DNA from: Jacaranda mimosifolia
Taxonomy: Eukaryota; Streptophyta; Magnoliopsida; Lamiales; Bignoniaceae
Assembly: GCA_018894105.1 (NCBI GenBank)
Contig: CM032121.1
Coordinates: forward strand, 38,162,230 to 38,226,229
DNA: 64,000 nt
Direction of reading: 5' to 3'
In this document: piece after piece, positions 47,613 through 59,801 of the stretch
How the letters are laid out: every line of letters starts with the position of its first letter
How positions within the stretch are numbered: position 1 is the first letter of the stretch
Notes under the pieces: model-generated
Told to the model about the DNA's origin: nothing
The model's input: the letters and a program-made list of their open reading frames with translations, nothing else
The model's database searches: none
Made by a program: the position numbers and the translations under genes

Positions 47613-50600
47613 TGTAAACGGATAGCCTAAAAGCCGGGATGTCACCCAATTCAATCCTATAGCATGCAACATCATATCTGATAGCTCATAAAATTTTTCA
47701 CAATTCTCCAATAAATCACAACGATCATAAACTCACAACATGCTTCAAACTTAGTATAATAACATCATAGTGCCATAATTCATGCTAATAATCCAACAAT
47801 ATTCAGAACCAAAACGTCGTCACAAGTAACACAATTCATACATGTTGTACGTTTACCCTGACATATTACAACATCTCTAAAACCAAAATATAACTAACAG
47901 TGAATTCATATATAACCATACATTCACCCAAACATTATTACAGATTATTTAGTCAAAACCTACCATCAGTCCTCGTCCCCTGTCTCATACCTATCTGAAA
48001 AGGAAATAAATAACACGAGGGTGAGTCATAAGGACTCAATGAGGGATAAGGTAAAGCAATAGGCGGTCTATCAAGAGTCAACAAGTTAATAGTGTAATCT
48101 ATTAACATGGAAATACGAAAGAACACAAATGTGCCAGAATGAAGGAAAGAAATGTTTTCAACGACTAGCAAATGCTAGGTTGGGAGCTGTAACCATCGAC
48201 TCAAAAGGCTCGGGATCATCTTGATCGGTGTTGTTCAGGAGGTACAGAGCATCTCAACCGATCATAGTTCGGAAGGAAATACAGATGACTCATTTGGCCT
48301 GGGACATCAGCCCGATCTAGATTGGGAACTCACTCCAGCCTTATTGCTCCATGAGCATAGTACAATTAAGAATACAAACCCAACAATATATGCATTTCAA
48401 GAAAAGAGCAAAGCATGCATATCAAAATACCCTTATGCCTCCATAACAATACAATCATTCAATCATAACAATACGATAATACACTGGCTCGAGCATGATA
48501 GTTTGATAATAACGATGGCTCAAGCATGACAGCTCGACAATAACGATGGCTCAAGCATGACAGCTTGGCAAGGCCCTCGACCCAAAAATTCACCGATATC
48601 ATTTTTCTTCAAGATAATCAACAATCAGTTGCGAACAAGGCAGAACAATTGAAGAATATGCCAACAAGGTGATCAACGACAAACTGACCGAATCAATGAA
48701 GCCAAAATGGCCAACTGACAATATACAATACCGATTCAACATGAATGATGACAAATGAAACTATGAAAGCTCATGGCGCCAGAACAGGACAATCAGTTTG
48801 TGATCAGAACGATTTAGGAACAACAAGCCCACTTAGGGCATACAATTCAATATCAGATAGAGTTTACGAGTTCAGATAATTTACAGAGTTCAATTGAGAA
48901 ACAGTCAATTTCAAGGAAGGACAGATAAAATACAAAGCGATTTCAAATCAGGGGAACCCACAGGGTTCGATAATCAACAACAACGATAACAGTAATCACA
49001 ATAGGTATCAGATCAGTGGAACCTCATTGGGTTCAACGATAGATATAGAATAAGCTCATATAAAGCAAGTACTGATTAATAACCCTCACAGGGGTACAAC
49101 AATTAACAGAGTACGATAATCAATTCAAGTACTAGGTTGGTAGACCTCACTGGGGTACAACCATTAATAGATAAGTACAAGGAGTGCCAGATTGGCAAAC
49201 CCTCACCTTAATAATCTCGGCAATGAAATCAAAGCCTATTGATCCACGGGGTCCAATCCTTCGTCACCTATCCAAAAGAGAAAACTTACTGTCAAAATCC
49301 ATATTCAACTCTAACGATTTCTAACATTTACAATCATACTAATAACAGTCCAATTTCGGTGGTTACCCGACTTATACGGTGGCTAGGGTTTTATTTCAAT
49401 ATTGTTGTTACAAAAACATGCTAATATCGTTTTATTACGAAAACATTTTCGAGGTTCATATAATACCGGTAAAAGATAATATAGTCGGATCCCTAAATTA
49501 TATAATTAATCTTATTATGTTACACAATATCGATTATAATAGCCCAATTATCGATAATAATCCAAGTTTGTCGCTTAGGCCGCAGTTACATAAAATTAGG
49601 GTTTTCTTTACCTAATTAGCTTAACTAACCATGGTTCACATAAAATAATACAGTTCTGGGTTTACTGAGCTAAAATAACGTGCATGCATGTTTCATTCCT
49701 CATGCATGGCTGTATTTTACAATTGATCTACTCATTCTTTTCGAATATACAAGGTTTGTAAGGATTTGAACGCGTATACATATGCATGCATTACAAATTA
49801 TTTTCCTTTCGATCAACTACCCAATTTCTTGCTATCGGGGCAAATTTCCACGATCAACTTTCGCACATGCGTTCCTCGCGATGAGACGAGGAAACTGTCT
49901 GTTCGCCACCACCGGAGATAGTCACCACTATCACCGTTCGATGCATTTCAGTGAGAGGAATCAAACCCCCCAAATCAATTTTTCCAATTGCTGCCGAATT
50001 GAAGCTCAATTGCTTCCTAAAGTAATAACGCCACCACCTCTGTTGCCTCGATTTTTGCTCAATTCCGTCGCTGCCAATAGTCCGTTTGGGAAGCTAAAGC
50101 TACCGGTGTGATCCTGGAGGAACTGAGAACTTCAAAACCCACTACCCAAAAAGCTCCTTCCGCCGTTGCTCCGCCGAACCTATCGAGCTTTGCCGCGATT
50201 GGGGTTTCAAGCCAATTTTCTGGCCATTTCTCCGATAGTTTCCTGCTGCATGTTATATGGATGTGTTCGTTGTGAGATAGGGAAGAGTTAGGTCAGCTTA
50301 GATTTCAGGTTAGGGCTATCGCCGGTGGGAGAGGATGGTGGGTTTTTGGTGGGGAAAAAGGGAAAGACGGGGGCTAAAATGAAAAATTCCATATTTATAG
50401 AAGTGGTCTTTCTTTAATTGCAGATTGACCACAAAGGTTATGGTCAGCTTTCGATTGAGTCCAAAGTTTTAATTGAGTTCAATTTAGCCACCTAGTTTGT
50501 TAGTCCTCTATATTAGCCAACTATACTTATAAAATTTAAACATTGGCCCTCCGAATTTTAAATAAAGGTGAAATTAAGTCCTCCCAAATCACATCTTAGC

Positions 50601-50696
50601 CACAAAACTTTTGAAAATTAAATAAATTTAATTAAAATTTTACAAAGTAATACTTTAATAAAATGCCAAAATCAATGTGTTTCTAGCAGTGTTACA
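47613..50696. mobile_element. LTR-like element related to the solo LTR at 31-35 kb
   Basis: It starts TGTAAACGGATAGCC and ends GTGTTACA. It shares ordered landmarks with 31176-34992: GGTGAGTCATAAGGACT, CCCTCACAGGGGTAC, a CACCTCA/CACCTTA-ATAATCTC region, TTCGTCACCTA, a GC-richer CGCCACCACCGG stretch, and a 3' AT-rich tail. No internal genes are present. A clean target duplication was not found, so the ends or flanks have changed. Small frames at 48221-48529 and 49782-50111 do not resemble proteins. Confidence 0.7.
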
Positions 50697-50809
50697 ATCA
50701 CATTCTTTTTTAGATGTAAATAAATCAAGAGAACTACAATATTATTTTATACTGTGTTGGTTTTCCTCTCTTTGATCTTATTTTATAGTTTCATGTACAT
50801 ATACTTAGG

Positions 50810-52123
50810 GGCAAAATAACAAAATTCATCCTGTAACTTTACCCCATTTGGGTTTTCATCCTATAACTTGCATAATATTAATTCTAGTCCTATAAGTATT
50901 AAAAAATTGTCATTTTTCATCCTTTTTTCACCGAAACCAGTGGAAGTCGCCGGAAAAGCTGATGTGGCTCGTCGGGCGTGTGGCAGCTTGGAGTTTTTGC
51001 CATGTTGGCAACGACGTGGCTTGATTAATTCAAAAAAAAAATGCCAAATAGATATATATAATAATATATATTTATATATACACATATATCTAAATATACA
51101 CATTTATCTAAATATATGTATTTATATATACATACATATATATACACATTATATATGCCCCTATCCCCCCACCCCACCCCAATGCCCGCACCCCCCCCCA
51201 CCCTACCGAGTTGCCATGGGCATGAGCCAGGCGAGCTCGCTGGCCGCCTGGATCTGGCCATGGCTGCCTCGGCCCTAGCCGGCTGGGCAGCCATGGCCAG
51301 AGCTCGCCTGGCTCCTGGATCTGGCCATGGCTGCCTCGGCCCTGGCTAGCTGGGCAGCCATGGCCAGGCAGCGGCCATGGTGGGTGCCAGGGGGCGGGGG
51401 GAGTGGCGGCCAGGATGGTGGGTGGCCGGGGGACGGGCAGTGGGGGGTGGGGGAGGGAGGAATGTCGGTCGTGGCTATGCCTCTTTTCTTTTCTTTTTTT
51501 TTTTAAATTTAAATTTAATTTAATTTATTTTAACTATGTATTTTTATTTTTTATTTAGTAAATAATTATAAATTATATATATTTATATGAATATATGTGT
51601 ATATTTTTAAATTTAAAGTTGTGCCAACTCAGCGAGTTAAAAGCATATTGTTAATATGATAGATTAATTTTTTTTTATTTTTTAATTAGTAAATAATTAT
51701 AAATTATATGTAAATATATATTTATATAAATATATGTGTATATATGTGTATATTTTTAAATTCAAAGTTGTGCTAACTAAGTGAGTTAAAAGAATATTGT
51801 TAATATGGTAGATTATTTTTTTTTTGTTTTTTAATTAGTAAATAATTATAATATATATAAATATATATATATATGTATGTTGCCAAGTAAGCAAGAAAAA
51901 GACAAAAAATGCTTACTAGGCAGTCCAACATGGCAAAAACTCCAAGTTGCCACACGCCCGACGAGCCACGTCAGCTTTTCCAGCTACTTCTGCAGGTTCC
52001 GACGAAAAAAGGACGAAAAATAATAATTTTTTAATACTTATAGGACTAGAATTTATATTATGCAAGTTATATGACGAAAAACCAAATGGGGTAAAATTAC
52101 ATGACGAATTTTGTAATTTTGCC
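50810..52123. mobile_element. Mutator-like non-autonomous element 3 (1.3 kb)
   Basis: A perfect 10-bp duplication, TATACTTAGG, flanks it (50800-50809 and 52124-52133). The inverted ends begin GGCAAAATAACAAAATTC and, reversed, GGCAAAATTACAAAATTC, and stay similar for about 200 bases, including GTGGCTCGTCGGGCGTGTGG. Inside are an AT microsatellite, a C-rich run, a GC-rich core at 51160-51475 and 130-150 bp AT-rich tandem repeats (51540-51860). No transposase is encoded. Confidence 0.92.
51213..51470. repeat. GC-rich core repeats of Mutator-like element 3
   Basis: GCCATGG units start at 51213, 51290 and 51357. The copies share CTGGATCTGGCCATGGCTGC and CTCGGCCCT. It is preceded by C-rich CCCCCACCCCACCCC and followed by G-rich runs such as GGGGGCGGGGGGAG and GGGGGGTGGGGGAGGG, which could form a hairpin or G-quadruplex. 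Open frames here follow from GC content, so none is called. Confidence 0.8.
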
Positions 52124-52133
52124 TATACTTAGG

Positions 52134-54828
52134 GGTGAGATAAGTAAATGTATTAGGGTAATTCAGTCATTTAAATTAAAACAGATTATCAATGAAAAGA
52201 AAAGGTTAAACGACATCACACCCATGTTTGTATATGTGAGATTTAGGGTTCAAACTTTATACAGGTATGTGTGCATGTGCAAATACTTGAATTATTAAAA
52301 AAAACAAAAATCGTACACTTGACTTTAATTGTAAAATCTAAAGTTTTTTTAAATATAAGAGAATAATGCATCTTTTTTAATAACATAGGAATAATAAGTA
52401 TAAAATCACTCATTATTAATTCAATTAATATAATCATATAACTAAGAGCACGAAGCTAGAGGAATATTAAACCCTATAATTAGCCTATGAAGTCTTAATG
52501 TTCAAATCCAAGATATGCATCAGAGTTTATTTGCCTGATAGTACTGTTGATATGATTTTGCTCTCATAATTCTATTATAATGCTTAAGAAATTAAGAATA
52601 TAGTTTTAATATTATTTTCGCATTATTACAATAATTATAGGAGCCATAAACAAATTTTTGCACATGGGAATGCAGGTCGTCGTTCTAATGAGCACTTTTT
52701 TGAAAGGATTAAGGAATATGCTCCACCCCCACCCTCCCACACACACACACACACCAAACTTTGTGTGTGTGAATACATACATATATATATTAAAAAGTTT
52801 AATAATAGTTCATTTAAATTTAAATTTTCAAAAAAGACATAATTTAATATTAACTAAAATAATTAATTTTTAATTAGCATTCATTAATTTTAAACGATTT
52901 AACTTTTTTTTTGGGCCTTAAATAAAAAAACTAATTATCTACATTTGTTGAATTAAATTAATTAATTTTTGATTAATGATAAAAATAAATTTAATTAATT
53001 TAATTTTTACTTATTTAATTTTGCAAACTCAAAATAAATTTTTAAGTCTATATTCACAATCAAGTAATCAAATGAAAAATATAATTAGGTTAGATCCCAA
53101 GGGTATTTAATTCTATTTTTGTGAGAAAAAGTTATAGGAGTTCACTTAGGAAAAAACTTAAGGGACTTACAGACAACTAAAATTCATTTTTTTTACTTTA
53201 ACAAGATTGAGACAAAGAGACAAAAATAAGTAAATATTTTAAAAAGACTTTTTTGAATTATTTTTTTTTGTCTTTTAACAGCTACAAGTAATAAAAAAAA
53301 TTCGGCTATACATATTATGAAAAAGAGGCTCAAAAATGAAGTGAAAAATGACTTTTTAGCCAATTGCTTAGTAATTATATTGAGAATGATATTACAAATT
53401 TTTTTGATATTGATTCGATTATTGATAAAACTTATAGTATAAAATATCATTGTGCTCAACTTTAATTTGATCATATATTTCGAGTTTGTAAATTATAAAT
53501 TTATGAACTTTTGCCACCTCCCCTCCCCTCCCCTCCCCTCCTCCACCTATTTTTATTTTTGGATCCGTCATTGTTCTTAAAATGAGCTAATTAAGAATAA
53601 TTAATAACTAAAAGAGATCAAAGAGAGTGAAAAAAAGCTGGTCTGACATCCTAAGATAAAACAGAGTATCCAAGTATAATATGGACTGAATTATTCCTTC
53701 CTTCGGGTATATGAATGTATGGGAATGTGTACCATTGTTATGTCACTTCCAAATATTGATAAAAAGGTGAGCTTTCTTCTCATTGCTCGTCTTTCTATAT
53801 TGTCATAGTCTTCCTCCACTTTTCCAAGTATATCATCTCCAAAAATTGAACGTAATGATATTATTTTATTTTTCACTTACCATAAGCTTAAACATGTAAA
53901 ATAATTGAAAAAATTATAACTATAAATATACATTCATAATTTTTAAAATTCAGAAAAAAAATATACCAACAAATTGTGTGTTGCAAAAATCACTATAAAT
54001 CCACTTAAAATACTTTACGATCCAACATTGCACTTTTTACTGTAAAATTATTTTTATCAGAGACGGAGTGACAAAGAGGTTGGTAGAAGCAATCATCCCT
54101 CTTGAAATTCATATAAAAAAACTATCATAATTTTAAATTTTATTCTTCTAACAATAATAAAATTATCCTTTATATTTTATAAAAATTCAATCTCACCCCT
54201 CAAATTAAAGTGTGTGCCTTTGTCCATCCCTGATTCTTCCCAAGATCTAACCACTGATTTCCCATATTTTCACTTTTCGTACTCATTGTGTTGAAAAACG
54301 GGGGCTAGAGTTTAAATTTGGCTTCACTTTTTTGCTTTTAACAAAAGAGATGTTTGTTCCATGCCGAACGATTCATCTTTGTTAGCACTTTCCCTTTAGA
54401 AGATTATGATGCAAAGCCCATTCGCCACATATGTATTATTGTATTCTTTTTGTACAATCAAACTCAAAGATAATAATCATTAAAATTAGTTTAAATTTTC
54501 TATTCAATTTCTGTGTTTCATCTTCTATTTTATTTCATTGATATATAATTAAGTTTTATTCAATTTTATGATTCATCTTTTATTCCATTTCATTGATATA
54601 TGATTAAGTCATGGTAAATCACATTTGTATTAGAAATTATTGGCGACAATCTTTTTCTGTAGGCAACATTTATGCTCTTAATGCACAAAATCCTGCCATT
54701 AATTCACTTTGCATTCTTTATTATGGAAAGATATAGAATAGCCCATCTGCTTCATTGGTTTGCCTAATAATACTTTATTTGTCTCTCATAGCATACTGCA
54801 TTATTCAAACAAATTTGTGCCATTTTAA
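52134..54828. other. No gene recognised; microsatellites
   Basis: AT-rich DNA with (CA)n at about 52738-52755 and (CCCTC)n at about 53516-53543. Frames such as 53691-53876 minus have no recognisable domain. Confidence 0.45.
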
Positions 54829-54837
54829 TGCATAGAA

Positions 54838-55547
54838 ATCATGCTTTGAAAATTGGACTGGACCGGCGATCGGTGGACAGTCCGATCCAGTTGAGGCTTG
54901 AAAATAAGTGATGGTCAAAATTGGCGAAAATCGGACAAAAATTGATTTTCACCGGTACTAGTTCAACCGATTTTTGACTGGTTCACTCCTTTTTTTTTTG
55001 AAAATTTAAAAATAAACTTTTTTAAAAAAAAAGAAAAAGTTAAAAAGAAAAGAGAAATTATGAATTGAAGATGATAATTAAAGATTTTGAACATATAATT
55101 TTTTGAAACATGAATTTATTTTCTTGAAATTTAATGAAGTAGTAGTTATATGTAAATGCTTATGTTTAATTTGTTATTTTGTATTATTTAATCTCTCTTA
55201 AATTATGTTGAATATTTAGCGTATAAGAATTTATTTATACTTGGAGTTGAAGCATGAAACGAATAATCCTTATTTTAATGTGAAACATTATTTTTTATTT
55301 ATTTATAGTTGACTAATTGTGAAATATATTATTTTCTAAAAAATATACTTAAAAATAAGTAAATTGATATTTTTTCAAATAATATTCTTTTTATATCAAT
55401 TGGAAGTTTTATTGTTTGATAATATTAAAATATTATATATTTTTATAAAATTAAATATAATTATCACGTCATTATTACATCATACCGATCGAATTGGTTG
55501 AACCAGTAGAGTCACTGGTTCTTTGTCCGGTCCGATTTTAAAAATAT
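54838..55547. mobile_element. TIR element with 9-bp duplication (710 bp)
   Basis: TGCATAGAA flanks it at 54829-54837 and 55548-55556. The ends carry GAAAATTGGACTGGACCGG and, reversed, AAAATCGGACCGGACAAAG, then ACCGGTT/GGTTCAACC-type sequence in opposite orientation. It is non-coding. The 9-bp duplication fits Mutator-like elements, but the inverted ends are short and eroded. Confidence 0.7.
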
Positions 55548-55556
55548 TGCATAGAA

Positions 55557-56640
55557 GTTGAATTTCTTACCAGTGGCCCACAGGTTGAGATCTACCAACA
55601 CTCAACAGCAAGCTAGGCCGAGTCACCTGAGAGATTCACCTCCTTTAGGAAATTCCAAAACCCCGGTCCAACCCCAACAACAACACCCCCCCCCCCCCCG
55701 CCCCCGCCCCCGCCCCCGCCCCGGTGTTTGCTGGCTATTAGATAGATACCCAACATCTGAATTATAAAAGGTTTAATATATTTTTTACAGGAAAAATTGT
55801 ATTGGTGGGGGGTTTGAAAACACAAAGGAGCTTGAAGAAGAAAAGCCAGGACATTTCTGGCAAATTTTCAAACTTTAGAAAGGAATTCTCCACAACACTT
55901 ATTCTCAAACTTTTAACATATATAGCAAAAATTCTTTCTTCACTGTAGTTAATACTCAAGATTTCACTTGCTTCCCTTGCAATGCACTTCTTTATTCCTC
56001 TACTGCTCGTCGTCAGAAAAATCTGCCACAAATTTTCAAGAGAATGTAAGTTACGGATTGATGAATAATCTATTAGTCCACTTAACAGATTGAACTGATA
56101 AAGGACTTAATAAGCATCTAAATAGTTATGGCAATAAAAAATGATAACCATGTTATAAAAATAAGCATCTGAGCAGTTTCGGCAATAAAAAATGTTAAGC
56201 ATGTTATAATAAAGGAGAACAGAAACCACTCTAAAATAAAGTATTAAACACAACATAACCTATTGCTTGGGGATTCAAACAAAAAGTGAAACGAGGAGAA
56301 CATTAAACAAACAAGAATTTCTCTTTTTAATTTTTTTCCCTTTATTCTCATATCTAAGCCTATAATCTAGGATTATTAGGCTTTAAACCAATAAGGAAAA
56401 AAGGATATAACCACAACAAGAAAACTGGAATAAACTTTTTCAATCAGGCTGATTGCACTAAACTGCAACTCAGTTAAATCAAATTTCACATAAGCTCCAA
56501 TCAAATGATTATTGATCAGAATGAGAAAGTAATATCTGCAAGAAACTTGTCCAGAAGATTTACATGAAAATACCTGAGGGAGATTCTCTAAAAAGAGGTA
56601 ATCTGCCACCTGTTCCTTCAATAATCAGGCATCCAATTGA
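55557..56640. other. No gene recognised; C-run microsatellite
   Basis: A C-run with (CCCCCG) units covers about 55685-55722. The flanking 55560-55680 is moderately GC-rich but no protein could be assigned. The remainder is the upstream region of PIN8. Confidence 0.45.
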
Positions 56641-56648
56641 AAGAAGCA

Positions 56649-56655
56649 TATAAAA
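56649..56655 (+). promoter_or_regulatory. PIN8: TATA box candidate of PIN8
   Basis: TATAAAA lies 65 bases upstream of the ATG at 56720, so transcription would start near 56680 with a short leader. Confidence 0.55.
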
Positions 56656-56679
56656 CCTCATCACGGAGGTCTCCAAATC

Positions 56680-56736
56680 ATGAAAAGGCAACAATCATCA
56701 CTTCCAACCAATAAGAGCCATGATAACCTTAGCTGA
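56680..56736 (+). promoter_or_regulatory. Upstream ORF overlapping the PIN8 start
   Basis: The ATG at 56680 opens a frame out of phase with the main one. It runs 18 codons and stops at a TGA just after the PIN8 ATG. If it is in the transcript it could reduce translation of PIN8. Whether the start site lies upstream of this ATG is not known. Confidence 0.4.
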
Positions 56737-57230
56737 GGTCTATCATGTTATTATTGCAATTATCCCCCTGTATGTTGCCATGATTGCAGCCTATCTGTCC
56801 ATAAAATGGTGGAAACTTTTTACACCAGATCAATGTGCCGGCATCAACAAGTTTGTTGCAAATTTTTCGATTCCTCTTCTATCCTTCCAGGTGATCTCAT
56901 CAAACAATCCTTACAAAATGAACCTGAAACTTGTATCTGCTGATGTCCTCCAAAAGCTTCTTGCTTCCATCATACTGGCAGTAATCGCCAAAATAAGATC
57001 CAGAGGGAGCCTGAGTTGGGTCATAACAGGTCTTTCCTTGTCAACATTGCCTAATACATTAATTTTAGGAATCCCACTAATAAGGGCGATGTATGGGGAA
57101 GAAGCAGCGATACTCCTGGGCCAGATAGTTGTGCTACAAAGCTTAATTTGGTACAACCTTCTGTTAATTCTTTTTGAGATTAATGCCACAGAGGAATCCA
57201 TCAATGTGGCATCACCTTCAGAAGTAACAG
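56720..57230 (+). CDS. PIN8: PIN8-like exon 1
   Basis: It encodes the first block of membrane segments up to ASPSEVT. The donor is GTAACAG followed by GTACCC. Intron 1 is 1259 bases, by far the largest. Confidence 0.93.
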
Positions 57231-59801
57231 GTACCCATCAGAATTTATGTTCAGGATGAAAGTTTAATTTTATGCTTATCTAGCTTCCATAACATGTTCC
57301 CTTTTTCAAGGTTCTTAAGTTGAACAAGCAGTGAAATGTTGAGTAGCTATTTATATTGATGTTGGGCCCCACCACATTGAGCTATGCTTCCCCAACCTGT
57401 TACTATCATTCACACACATATTGATACCAGATAATCAGACCTAATTCCTTACCGTGTCCCCATGTCTTTTCAGATAAAGTCCATGTGAAATTTCAGATAT
57501 GAAAATTCTCATTTTAAGCCCAATAACGTCAGAGAGAGTAACCTTAGCAATTACTCAATCAACCACAACTATTTCACCAAGCAGCCCAATTAACGTCAAC
57601 CTGGTGACAGAAGAACCTCCTTCACAACACTGATTAGATCTACAGTTGCATCATTGTGCATCATCACCCATGTTAACAAAAGAGAAACCTTAGGAACAGT
57701 CAGGTATATTGGTGGTTCTCTTGCTTTCTCCACATGTATAAATTCCTTCCTTAACTCAAGCACCAGTTCAGTTAGGATATGAAAACATAAAGAAGTCATG
57801 TTACGAGCTATGGCAATGGTTTTGCCCAACAAAATTCTGAGAGTGTGTTCCTCCTAAGGTTTGACAAAATGTGATCGCAAATTCTCACTTACAATAATGT
57901 TTAACAACTTAAATCAAGCTTTTACAGGCCTACTGGACTATAAGCACATTTAAGTGCTCGCCTTTTCCATTTCTTGAGTTTGTGAGGGAATAAGGGTAAA
58001 GGCGCACGCTACCTTTTCTTCCCTTTCTCTAGTGACTGTCTCTCTAACAAGAGAGAAACAGGAATGACCAACCTGCTACACCAAAGAGGAATATAGTAGG
58101 GATCCCACTCTCTATGACAACATAATTATATATGGAACAGAACAAAAAAATGATTCAATCTGTAGAGTTTGTAAGAGTTGACACATTGTGATACTGAATC
58201 CACTAAGATTGGGATAGTGGAGCAAAAGGACCTAGCATAACTACCAAATTCCACGTGAAATATCCAAAAGATTTGTTAGTTTACACGAGATTATTGCCCT
58301 GACAATGACAGTGGTGGAATCATCTGCTCACTGGAATCATCTTTTCCCTTTCCAATTTCAAAATCTGCACCTAAACAATTTAATGCTACTTGAATGTTAT
58401 GAAAACCAACATGTTACATGTTCCATTACTGTTCCTTTATCTGTTATGAATTTGTTATGATTTGGAAAGTATGACATATCTCTTTTAAGGACAACTGGAG
58501 ACCCCACAAGGACCAGAACCAATAGATGGAGACAAGGAAGAAGGAAGAATAAAGAATCTCAGGAAAAAGAACATAAGAATCATTCTCCTGACAGTAGGGA
58601 AAAAGCTTATCAGAAATCCCAATACTCATGCCACCTTGGCAGGCCTTATATGGGGAAGCATACACTTCAGGTAATACAAGTGTTATACCTCATATTTTTG
58701 TCAATGAATGGTTGTGAATAGTTGGATGCACCAACTTATAAGTGGAGTTAAGAGTAATAGTAGAAAATTTCACATAGTGCGGAAAAAGAGGTCCTAGGTT
58801 GCAATTGAGGAAATATAGCATATATCAAACGTGGCCAAAAACTAGGTGGTTGTGCTCGACAAGAAAATTACGTTTTCCTAGTTGACTGTAAAAGAGTCTA
58901 CTGCATCACTTTATTAGTGGAAGTTGTGAATCATTAACATAGGTTGACCATTTTATTCAGTGTGAGAAAATTAGCCCAAGTAGTTTGTTCTTAGGCCTAC
59001 AGAATGGTCATGGTTGCCGGCCTCAACTGTAAAACTAATGAAAATATAATAACAGTCATGATATGTTGCAGTCAGTGAAAAGAATTCCTTCACCAAAAAC
59101 ATCATGGATAAATTCTGAGCCTTGCATCGTGACTGTGAAATGGGTGCAGGTGGGCGGTAAAACTGCCCAAAGTAATTGGAAATTCAGTATCACTATTGTC
59201 AGATGGAGGACTTGGAATGGCTATGTTCAGCTTAGGTATAGTTCATTTGCATTTATTTCAGATGAATTTCATATATATGTAAAAGCAAATTTTATCAACC
59301 ACTTCAATTTATCACTTCGTAGGCCTCTTCATGGCATCACAAGCCAGACTGATAGCCTGTGGTACCCGAAAAGCAGTATTAGCCATGGTCATGAAGTTTC
59401 TCGGAGGACCATCCCTTATGGCTGTGCCTTCAGTAGCACTTGGATTAAGAGGAACTTTGCTCAAAGTGGCAATTGTGCAGGTGCATAAGTAGCGCTCCCT
59501 TTCTCGTAGCAGTATTTAAGAATTATTCCTTATTTCATGTTGAAACTAATATAAGGCCATTTGTTGAATGTGATGCAGGCAGCTCTGCCACAAGGAATAG
59601 TTCCATTTGTATTTGCCAAGGAATATAATATACATCCAGACATACTGAGCACGGGGTACTTGATACTCTCAGTAATAGTAATGTCCTAGAAAACTCATAC
59701 ATATCTCAAAACCAGTTTTCTGTTTCCTCTGCAGGGTTATATTTGGTTTGCTCATAGCGGTTCCAATCGGATTAGCATACTACTTCCTGCTGGCTTTATA
59801 A
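56720..59801 (+). CDS. PIN8: Short PIN auxin carrier, PIN8-like, six exons, 359 residues
   Basis: PIN proteins move auxin; short PINs with a small central loop act mainly at the endoplasmic reticulum, and PIN8 is known for pollen. Exons are 56720-57230, 58490-58670, 59150-59235, 59323-59480, 59579-59655 and 59735-59801. All introns are GT-AG and the joined frame is open to TAA. Residues 1-155 form the first membrane block, with [20 protein letters not shown] at 42-61 and [11 protein letters not shown] at 110-120. The loop (about 156-195, charged) is short. The second block has [13 protein letters not shown], then [17 protein letters not shown] and a C-terminal FLLAL. Length is close to that of Arabidopsis PIN8. 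PIN5 or another short PIN is the alternative. No breaks are seen. Confidence 0.93.
58490..58670 (+). CDS. PIN8: PIN8-like exon 2
   Basis: The acceptor is TCTTTTAAG. It encodes the charged loop ([16 protein letters not shown]) and the start of the second block ([15 protein letters not shown]). The donor is CTTCAG followed by GTAATA. Confidence 0.92.
59150..59235 (+). CDS. PIN8: PIN8-like exon 3
   Basis: The acceptor is GGGTGCAG. The exon encodes [10 protein letters not shown] and [12 protein letters not shown]. The donor is TTAG followed by GTATAG. Confidence 0.9.
59323..59480 (+). CDS. PIN8: PIN8-like exon 4
   Basis: The acceptor is CACTTCGTAG. It encodes [18 protein letters not shown] and the segment ending LKVAIVQ. 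The donor is GTGCAG followed by GTGCAT. Confidence 0.92.
59579..59655 (+). CDS. PIN8: PIN8-like exon 5
   Basis: The acceptor is GTGATGCAG. It encodes [17 protein letters not shown] and HPDILST. The donor is ACGGG followed by GTACTT. Confidence 0.9.
59735..59801 (+). CDS. PIN8: PIN8-like exon 6
   Basis: The acceptor is CCTCTGCAG. It encodes [20 protein letters not shown] and ends TTATAA. Confidence 0.92.

Noticed and set aside
50868..51349. Overlapping open frames in Mutator-like element 3
   Set aside because: They cross the TIR, an AT microsatellite and the GC core, so they are compositional artefacts.
53691..53876. Short charged minus-strand frame
   Set aside because: No conserved family, no splice signals and no neighbouring exons.
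57596..57832. Minus-strand open frame of 78 codons
   Set aside because: It lies within the large first intron of PIN8 and has no recognisable domain or splice partner.
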